DNA of 22,395 nucleotides, taken from assembly GCA_025355395.1 (NCBI GenBank), contig JANXZT010000340.1, forward strand, positions 1 to 22,395. The letters are read 5' to 3'. Shown piece by piece: positions 17,539 to 22,395 of the stretch (its first letter is position 1; each line of letters starts with the position of its first letter). The notes under the pieces were generated by a model, which was not told where the DNA came from, did no database searches, and saw only the letters and a list, made by a program, of their open reading frames with translations. Source of the DNA: Betaproteobacteria bacterium (GTDB taxonomy: Bacteria > Pseudomonadota > Gammaproteobacteria > Burkholderiales > Casimicrobiaceae). The translations under genes and the position numbers were made by a program.

Positions 17539-18612
17539 TCAGGCAGCGAGGCGCCGTCCGCTCGCCGCGTCGAACAAATGGGCCCGCCCAAGGTCAGGGA
17601 AGAGCATCACCCGATCCCCCGGCCGGCAATCGGTGCGATCGCGAATGGTGGCCGTTACTTCCTGGCCGTTCACGCGACAATAAAGCTGCGTGTCCGCGCC
17701 GGTCGGCTCCACCACGATCACTTCCGCCGGCAGCCCCGCGGCATTACCGAGGCTACAGTGTTCAGGGCGCATCCCATACAGCACCGGTTGGCCCTCTGTT
17801 ATCTGTGCACCGACCGGCAAGGGCAAGGTCGCGCCACCCTCGAACGCAGCGTGCGCAGCCCCGCCGTTGGAGCGGACCGTGGCCGGAATCATGTTCATTG
17901 CCGGCGAGCCGATGAATCCGGCAACGAAGGTATTCGCGGGACGGTCGTAGAGCGTTAGCGGATCGCCGGTCTGCTCGATGATCCCGTCGCGCATGACCAC
18001 GATCTTGTCGGCCATCGTCATCGCCTCGATCTGGTCGTGGGTGACATAGATCGAAGTCGTCTTGAGCCGCTGATGCAGCTCCTTGATCTCGGTGCGCATC
18101 TGCACTCTCAAATTCGCATCGAGGTTGGAAAGCGGCTCATCAAACAGGAAGACCTGCGGATCGCGCACGATTGCCCGGCCCATGGCGACCCGCTGCCGCT
18201 GCCCGCCGGAAAGCTGTCGCGGATAACGATCGAGGTAGGGTGCGAGACCGAGGATATCCGCCGCCTTCTGCACGCGCTGCGCGATTTCCTGCTTGGGCAG
18301 CTTGGCGAGCATCAGCGCAAACGACATGTTGTTCCGCACCGTCATATGTGGGTAGAGCGCGTAGTTTTGGAACACCATGGCGATATCGCGCTCCTTGGGC
18401 GGAACACGGTTGACCACGGTGCCGCCGATCGCAACCTCGCCCTCCGTGATTTCCTCCAGGCCGGCGATCATGCGCAACAGGGTGGATTTGCCGCAGCCGG
18501 ACGGACCCACAAGGACGCAGAACTCGCCGTCGGCAATGCCGATATCGACACCCCGGATCACATGGGTCGACCCGAAGTGCTTGTGGACTGCGCGGACACT
18601 CACTGCTGCCAT
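17539..18612 (-). CDS. ABC transporter ATPase, UgpC/MalK type
   Basis: Cytoplasmic ATPase of 357 residues powering the importer. Walker A GPSGCGKS (36-43), Q-loop at MVFQNYALYPHM, signature LSGGQ (134-138), Walker B VFLFDEP (154-160), D-loop SNLDANLR and H-loop VTHDQIEAM. After about residue 235 comes the TOBE/OB regulatory domain seen in MalK, UgpC and MsmX (GMRPEHCSL, GQEVTATIRDR). ATG 18612 has GAGGAG seven bases upstream. The order is ATPase, then 70 bases, binding protein, permease, permease. It lies 69 bases after the dehydrogenase gene. Confidence 0.94.
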   Translation of the reverse strand: MAAVSVRAVHKHFGSTHVIRGVDIGIADGEFCVLVGPSGCGKSTLLRMIAGLEEITEGEVAIGGTVVNRVPPKERDIAMVFQNYALYPHMTVRNNMSFALMLAKLPKQEIAQRVQKAADILGLAPYLDRYPRQLSGGQRQRVAMGRAIVRDPQVFLFDEPLSNLDANLRVQMRTEIKELHQRLKTTSIYVTHDQIEAMTMADKIVVMRDGIIEQTGDPLTLYDRPANTFVAGFIGSPAMNMIPATVRSNGGAAHAAFEGGATLPLPVGAQITEGQPVLYGMRPEHCSLGNAAGLPAEVIVVEPTGADTQLYCRVNGQEVTATIRDRTDCRPGDRVMLFPDLGRAHLFDAASGRRLAA

Positions 18613-18681
18613 GCTGCTCCTCGAGCTGCTCGTCCGGTGCCGCCACGCGCGCCGCGCGGCTGCGTTGTTTCGCGGCGTGCC

Positions 18682-19647
18682 CTAAGGCCGACGGCTACCC
18701 GGACTGACGACATAGTCCGGCCGGCCCGTCGCGAACCAGGTGACGATATTCTGTGCGGCCTTCCGGCGCAACTCCCGCTCGGCCTGCACCGAATAAAACG
18801 CGGCGTGCGGGGTGAGGATGACACGCGGGTCACTCAACAGCGGTGAGTCTTTCGGCAGCGGCTCCTCCGGCAGCACATCGAGTGCCAGCCCGGCGAGCCT
18901 TCCGGCCACCAGTGCGCTCATCGCATCCTGAATGTTTAGCACGGCGCCGCGCGCGGTGTTGACAAGATAGCCACCGGGTTTCATGGCCTGCAGGAGCGTG
19001 GCATCGATCATACCGCGGGTTTCCGCTGTCAACGGCACATGCAGGGAGACGACATCGCTCGATTCAAAGATTTCCTGGAGGGTCGCGCGCTCCACGTACG
19101 CAGGAAAATCCCCGTCGATGATATAGGGATCGCACGCACTCACCCGCCTGAAGACATTCCGGCTCACGTGCGCCATGCGCTTGCCGATGCGGCCCAGGCC
19201 AACGATCCCGAGCGTCATCTCGCTGGCACGGCGAATGGGCCCGGCCGACAGGTAATGCCAGCGGCCGGCGTGTACGTCGCGGTCGTAGCTTACGATATGA
19301 CGGATGGCCGCAAGGGCCAATCCCAGGGCGTGAGTGGCGACCTCGCCCACGCCGTAGTCGGGAGAGTTGCCGACCCAAACGCCGTGCCGGCTGCACGCTT
19401 CGGTATCAATGGTGTCGAAGCCGGCCCCGATGCGGCTGACAAGGCCAAGCCGCGGCAACGCCGCCACGACGCGCTCGGTGATCGGCGCGAACTGGAGCAG
19501 GATGGCCTCGCAATCGTGCGCGGCATCGATCACCGCTTGCTCGGACTTGCACTGCGCCAGCGTCAATTCAAGACCCGCCGCGGCAAATAGCTGGCGCTCG
19601 AGATCGATGTCGGGAAAGTCATTGTTGGCAAATAAAATCTTAGGCAT
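18682..19647 (-). CDS. D-2-hydroxyacid dehydrogenase (NAD-dependent)
   Basis: Oxidoreductase of 321 residues interconverting a 2-hydroxy acid and a 2-keto acid; the family includes phosphoglycerate, glyoxylate and hydroxypyruvate reductases. NAD-binding GIVGLGRIG (147-155); catalytic Arg233 in VNTARGAVLN, Glu261/262 in LDVLPEEPLP and His281 in ILTPHAAFYS; the N-terminal substrate loop is SRIGAGFDTID. It lacks the ACT domain of long SerA. ATG 19647 is chosen because homology begins there; the ribosome site is weak. It leads the ABC importer operon, so it may process the imported compound or a breakdown product. The exact substrate is unknown. Confidence 0.9.
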   Translation of the reverse strand: MPKILFANNDFPDIDLERQLFAAAGLELTLAQCKSEQAVIDAAHDCEAILLQFAPITERVVAALPRLGLVSRIGAGFDTIDTEACSRHGVWVGNSPDYGVGEVATHALGLALAAIRHIVSYDRDVHAGRWHYLSAGPIRRASEMTLGIVGLGRIGKRMAHVSRNVFRRVSACDPYIIDGDFPAYVERATLQEIFESSDVVSLHVPLTAETRGMIDATLLQAMKPGGYLVNTARGAVLNIQDAMSALVAGRLAGLALDVLPEEPLPKDSPLLSDPRVILTPHAAFYSVQAERELRRKAAQNIVTWFATGRPDYVVSPGSRRP

Positions 19648-19675
19648 GGGTGTCCGGCATCGAAGCGGCCGCGCA

Positions 19676-19704
19676 ACGGTACGTGGCGGCTCGCCGGCGG
19701 TCAA
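19676..19704 (-). promoter_or_regulatory. Possible sigma-70 promoter of the dehydrogenase-ABC operon
   Basis: On the minus strand TTGACC (19699-19704) and TACCGT (19676-19681) are separated by 17 bases. The -35 box is good (5 of 6) and the -10 box is weak. This gives a leader of about 20 bases before ATG 19647. Confidence 0.35.
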
Positions 19705-19728
19705 GCGCGGCGTGTGCCAGGACACTTC

Positions 19729-19745
19729 GCATGCATGCCTATAAT
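19729..19745 (+). promoter_or_regulatory. -10 box and palindrome before the MetE-like gene
   Basis: A perfect TATAAT lies at 19740-19745, about 47 bases before the ATG at 19792. The palindrome GCATGCATGC (19729-19738) sits directly upstream, where a regulator could bind. No good -35 box is found at 16-18 bases, which suggests activator dependence. Weak evidence overall. Confidence 0.4.
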
Positions 19746-19791
19746 CGCGGTCGTTGCGCCCGGTTGGACTCGCGCGACCCCCGGAGACCCG

Positions 19792-20820
19792 ATGTCGTTC
19801 CTGTTGCAGACCACTATTGCCGGCAGCTTGCCCAAACCACGCTGGCTGGCGGAACCCAATACCCTGTGGGCGCCGTGGCTTCTCGAGGGTAGTGCGCTGG
19901 CCGATGGCAAGCGCGACGCGGTGCGTCTCGCGCTGCGCGATCAGGAGAGCGCGGGCATCGACATCGTGACCGATGGCGAGCAAACCCGCCGGCACTTCGT
20001 GACCACGTTCCTCGAGCAGCTCGACGGGGTCGATTTCCAGCACCGCAAGACGGTTCGCATCCGTAACCGCTATGACGCCGACGTTCCGATCGTGGTGGGA
20101 GCGGTCGCCGGCCGCGGTCCGGTCTTTGTGGACGACGCCAAGTTTCTGCGCGGACAAACGGCGCGCAAGGTGAAATACACCCTGCCCGGTCCGATGACCA
20201 TGGTCGACACGCTCTACGACGCGCACTACCGCAGCCGCGAAAAGCTGGCGTGGGCGTTTGCCGAGATTCTCAACGAAGAGGCGCTTGGAATCGCGGCAAC
20301 GGGCGTTGATGTCATCCAGTTCGATGAGCCCGCGTTCAACGTCTATTTCGACGAGGTGCGCGATTGGGGCATCGCGGCGCTCGAGCGAGCCGCCCGGGGA
20401 TTGCCGTGCACCACTGCCGTCCACATCTGCTATGGCTATGGCATCAAGGCCAACAACGACTGGAAACAAACACTGGGAAGCGAGTGGAGGCAGTACGAGC
20501 AGACGTTTCCTCTGCTTGCGCGCTCGCAAATCCAGCAGGTGTCGCTGGAATGCGCGAACTCGCACGTGCCGATCGATCTTATTGCGCTGCTCGACGGCAA
20601 GGATGTACTTGTCGGCTGTGTCGATGTGGCCAGCGAGCACATCGAATCGCCGGATGAGGTGGCGGCGACGATTCGCGCCGCCATGGAGCATGTGGCGCCC
20701 GAGCGTCTTTATCCGTGCACCAACTGCGGCATGGTCCCCTTGAGCCGCGAGGCCGCGCGAGGCAAGCTCGAAGCGTTGGCCGCCGGGGCTTTGATCGTCC
20801 GCCGCGAGCTGCAACCGTAG
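19792..20820 (+). CDS. MetE-like zinc methyltransferase, C-terminal-domain-only form
   Basis: 342-residue protein matching the catalytic half of cobalamin-independent methionine synthase. The zinc set is complete: His211 and Cys213 (VHICYGYG), Glu253 (SLECANSH) and Cys312 (CTNCGM). Also seen: TTIAGSLPKP at the start, DIVTDGEQTRR, LPGPMTM and VIQFDEPAF (Asp178, Glu179). The N-terminal domain of full MetE (about 750 residues in all) is absent. Relatives of this size include YxjG/YxjH of Bacillus and core-MetE enzymes, which can use methyl donors other than methyl-tetrahydrofolate. ATG 19792 has GGAG at good spacing. It is divergent from the dehydrogenase. Zinc-dependent thiol methylation is likely; the donor and acceptor are not known. 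Confidence 0.88.
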   Translation: MSFLLQTTIAGSLPKPRWLAEPNTLWAPWLLEGSALADGKRDAVRLALRDQESAGIDIVTDGEQTRRHFVTTFLEQLDGVDFQHRKTVRIRNRYDADVPIVVGAVAGRGPVFVDDAKFLRGQTARKVKYTLPGPMTMVDTLYDAHYRSREKLAWAFAEILNEEALGIAATGVDVIQFDEPAFNVYFDEVRDWGIAALERAARGLPCTTAVHICYGYGIKANNDWKQTLGSEWRQYEQTFPLLARSQIQQVSLECANSHVPIDLIALLDGKDVLVGCVDVASEHIESPDEVAATIRAAMEHVAPERLYPCTNCGMVPLSREAARGKLEALAAGALIVRRELQP

Positions 20821-20911
20821 GTCAAAGGCGGCGGCTGCAAGATAAGACTTTGTTTTACATGGGATCAACGCGCCCGACAGGCCGTGCAAAAATCTCTGGC
20901 GCCGGGAAACA

Positions 20912-21065
20912 TTTGTGTGTATGCTGCTGCACGTGTTTTAGTTTCAAGGCAGCAATTAGGCCTTGTACGACCGCTCCACAAGCCTTCGTACGCCGTTCTC
21001 TCCTTGAGATCGAAACATCGGCCGGGCAACGACCCGATTTTTTTTGTTCTTAAGGATATCTAGCA
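20912..21065 (+). promoter_or_regulatory. Long structured leader of the cold-shock gene
   Basis: The 245 bases between the MetE-like gene and the cold-shock gene hold no protein-coding frame. Perfect short stems overlap and exclude one another: 20945-20950 with 20960-20965 (CAAGGC/GCCTTG), 20962-20966 with 20978-20982 (CTTGT/ACAAG) and 20965-20970 with 20986-20991 (GTACGA/TCGTAC). A T8 run (21038-21045) follows a 4-base stem, then TTCTTAAGGA as ribosome site. Long switching leaders are typical of cspA-type RNA thermosensors. The transcript start is not pinned down; TATGCT near 20919 is a possible -10. Confidence 0.5.
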
Positions 21066-21269
21066 ATGGCAACTGGCACTGTGAAGTGGTTCAACGACGC
21101 CAAGGGATTCGGTTTCATTACACCTGATGGCGGCGGCGAAGATCTGTTCGCGCATTTCTCGGCAATCAACATGCCGGGTTTCAAGACCCTGAAGGAAGGC
21201 CAGAAGGTGCAGTTCGAAGTCACCACCGGCCCAAAGGGCAAGCAGGCGAGCAACATCCAGGCGGGTTAA
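21066..21269 (+). CDS. Cold-shock protein, CspA family
   Basis: 67-residue single-stranded nucleic-acid-binding protein (RNA chaperone). The cold-shock fold is complete: MATGTVKWFNDAKGFGFITPDGGGEDLFAHFSAI, with RNP1 KGFGFI (13-18) and RNP2 DLFAHF (26-31). ATG 21066 has AAGGA ten bases upstream. A strong terminator follows at 21288, so the gene is monocistronic. Which Csp paralogue this is, and whether it is cold-induced, cannot be told from the protein; the long leader suggests cold control. Confidence 0.97.
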   Translation: MATGTVKWFNDAKGFGFITPDGGGEDLFAHFSAINMPGFKTLKEGQKVQFEVTTGPKGKQASNIQAG

Positions 21270-21287
21270 GCTTCCTCGCTTTCAACC

Positions 21288-21315
21288 AAAAGGCCGGGCG
21301 CTTGTCCGGCCTTTT
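21288..21315 (+). terminator. Rho-independent terminator of the cold-shock gene
   Basis: A perfect 10-base stem AAAAGGCCGG / CCGGCCTTTT with an 8-base loop lies 18 bases after the stop codon and ends in T4. Confidence 0.9.
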
Positions 21316-21335
21316 GCATTGCGCGCCCGCATTCC

Positions 21336-21364
21336 TGTATTGCACGGCTCTGTATTGCACGGCT
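21336..21364. repeat. Short tandem repeat, two 15-base units
   Basis: TGTATTGCACGGCT occurs at 21336-21349 and again at 21351-21364. It is non-coding; no function is apparent. Confidence 0.7.
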
Positions 21365-21474
21365 TGCAACGCACCTCGACCCGTAACGCCGACCCGTTCG
21401 AACACAAGGTACGCTGGCACGTCGCTTGCTCGATCAGGTCACTCGTCTTTCGGAGATGATGAACGAAGAAGACG

Positions 21475-21522
21475 CTGGATTCCCGCCGGCGCGGGAACGA
21501 CAGCAGTCTCGCAGCTGCTGTC
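21475..21522. repeat. dRS3-like palindrome joined to a second hairpin
   Basis: TTCCCGC-CGGC-GCGGGAA (21480-21497) inside CTGGA...CGACAG matches the widespread proteobacterial repeat known in Neisseria as dRS3 (ATTCCC-N8-GGGAAT). A second perfect 8-base stem, GACAGCAG / CTGCTGTC (21499-21506 and 21515-21522), follows directly. The rest of 21316-21565 shows no gene. It is probably an interspersed intergenic element, and could also end the small-gene transcript coming from the right. Confidence 0.6.
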
Positions 21523-21565
21523 ACCCACTTCGGTAACTATCACCCGTAGCGGAGGAAGCGGCCGC

Positions 21566-21709
21566 TCAGCGGCCCTTAGGGCTGGCTTTGGGCCGCGTGG
21601 CCACGCGCGGCGGCAATGGTGCCGCCTTGCGTTTCTCGGTCGGAATCGCGGCGAAGGGACCCGTCTTGGCATTGTGGCCTTTGAAGCTGCCGCCTTTGGA
21701 TTTGGACAT
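21566..21709 (-). CDS. Small basic protein of unknown function (47 residues)
   Basis: Not recognised as a known family. ATG 21707-21709 is preceded by GGGAG seven bases upstream. The product MSKSKGGSFKGHNAKTGPFA... is rich in Lys, Arg, Pro and Gly, with no hydrophobic segment, so it is soluble and strongly basic, possibly nucleic-acid-binding and disordered. It lies 71 bases after the pobA stop on the same strand; TATGAT (21749-21754) could be its own -10 box. The stop codon lies within a GGCCGC-TGA-GCGGCC hairpin (about 21559-21574) that has no T-run. The longer in-frame reading from 21784 is not preferred, because the ribosome site marks 21709. Confidence 0.6.
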   Translation of the reverse strand: MSKSKGGSFKGHNAKTGPFAAIPTEKRKAAPLPPRVATRPKASPKGR

Positions 21710-21780
21710 GATGCTGCTCCCGTTTGATCGAGGTTGCCGACGCCGACCATCATACGCGGCCGCGCGAGCTGCCGCCGTGG

Positions 21781-22395
21781 TCACTCGAAGGGCAGGCCCA
21801 CGTAATTTTCCGCGAGGCTCACAGCCGCTGCCCGCGATCTCACCACGTACTCGAGCTGGGCGCTTTGCAGCCGCTGCTGGAAGGCGTCTTCGCCATCAGC
21901 ATGGTGGAGCATGGACGTCATCCACCATGAAAAATGCTCGGCCCGCCACACGCGACGCAGGCATTTCTCCGAATACCCGTCGAGCAGATCCATTTTGCCC
22001 GAAGCATAGAAACGCGCGAGGCCGTCAACGAGCACCCGCACGTCGGCGATCGCGAGATTGAGTCCCTTGGCGCCGGTTGGCGGGACGATATGTGCGGCGT
22101 CGCCGGCAAGGAACATTCTGCCGCTTCGCATCGGCTCGACCACGAAACTGCGCATCGAGATAATCCCCTTCTGCAACACCGGGCCCTCGGCGAGATGCCA
22201 CTCGTCATGGGTGGCGAGGCGCGCATGCAGCTCGCCCCAAATGCGCTCGTCGGGCCAGTTGGCGATGTCGTCGTTCGGATTGCACTGGATGTACAGACGC
22301 TGGATTTCCGGTGATCGCATCGAAACAAGCGCGAAGCCGCGCTCGTGGTACGCGTAGATCAACTCCTTGGCCGACGGCGGCGCCTTGGCGAGAAT
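21781..22395 (-). CDS. pobA: 4-hydroxybenzoate 3-monooxygenase, C-terminal part
   Basis: FAD-dependent hydroxylase converting 4-hydroxybenzoate to protocatechuate with NADPH and oxygen, the entry to the beta-ketoadipate route. The last 204 residues are visible and the frame stays open to the window edge, so the gene is cut by the window, not broken. Recognised by the second FAD motif MFLAGDAAHIVPPTGAKGLNLAIADV, then YSEKCLRRVWRAEHFSWWMTSMLH and the ending AENYVGLPFE, which follow Pseudomonas PobA closely. The N-terminal GxGxxG dinucleotide site would lie outside. No pobR or pca gene is visible. Confidence 0.94.
   Translation of the reverse strand: MLAKAPPSAKELIYAYHERGFALVSMRSPEIQRLYIQCNPNDDIANWPDERIWGELHARLATHDEWHLAEGPVLQKGIISMRSFVVEPMRSGRMFLAGDAAHIVPPTGAKGLNLAIADVRVLVDGLARFYASGKMDLLDGYSEKCLRRVWRAEHFSWWMTSMLHHADGEDAFQQRLQSAQLEYVVRSRAAAVSLAENYVGLPFE

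Noticed and set aside
19704..19719. Fourth sigma-54-like site (minus strand TGGCACACGCCGCGCT) before the dehydrogenase
   Set aside because: The -24 half is perfect but the -12 half lacks both T bases, and a sigma-70 pair overlaps it; too weak to list as a promoter.
19648..19791. Riboswitch (SAM or cobalamin) before the MetE-like gene
   Set aside because: The whole divergent region is only 144 bases with a -10 box about 47 bases before the ATG, leaving no room for an aptamer, and no consensus is seen.

Overview
The window is GC-rich, densely coded chromosomal DNA of a betaproteobacterium, probably an environmental, biofilm- or floc-forming lineage. The grounds are protein-level resemblance, the yicC-gmk-rpoZ-rel order, a PEP-CTERM exported protein, an aromatic hydroxylase (PobA) and a Neisseria dRS3-like repeat. 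No rRNA, tRNA, CRISPR array, prophage or insertion sequence was seen. The assignment comes from reading alone, without a database search.

Layout. (1) 2-1270: 3' part of exopolyphosphatase ppx. (2) 1506-2321: a PEP-CTERM secreted protein with a lone mature Cys and a Gln-x-Gly-Val-Trp motif resembling thioester adhesin domains, behind a strong sigma-54-type promoter. (3) Minus strand 7771 to 2299: a probable five-gene operon of Ser/Thr kinase, PP2C phosphatase, dnaQ, ppk1 and sixA, preceded by a full match to the sigma-54 -24/-12 consensus. (4) 7941-11873, plus strand: yicC, gmk, rpoZ and a bifunctional rel/spoT gene, a nucleotide and stringent-response cluster. (5) 11875-12226: intergenic repeat array between convergent genes. 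(6) Minus strand: ammonium transporter (possible sigma-54 promoter) and monothiol glutaredoxin grxD with a clear terminator. (7) Minus strand 19647 to 14165: a 2-hydroxyacid dehydrogenase followed by a complete carbohydrate-type ABC importer (ATPase, Tat-exported binding protein, two permeases). (8) Plus strand: a short MetE-like methyltransferase and a cold-shock protein with a long structured leader. (9) Minus strand: a 47-residue basic protein and the C-terminal part of pobA.

How they may work together. Polyphosphate synthesis (ppk1) and breakdown (ppx), a phosphohistidine phosphatase, a Ser/Thr kinase-phosphatase pair and the (p)ppGpp enzyme lie within 12 kb. Sigma-54-type promoters precede the kinase-ppk1 operon, the PEP-CTERM gene and, less clearly, the ammonium transporter. 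The main inference is that nitrogen or envelope signalling through RpoN links polyphosphate metabolism, protein phosphorylation and surface-protein production here. The promoters are read from sequence only and the activators are not in the window.
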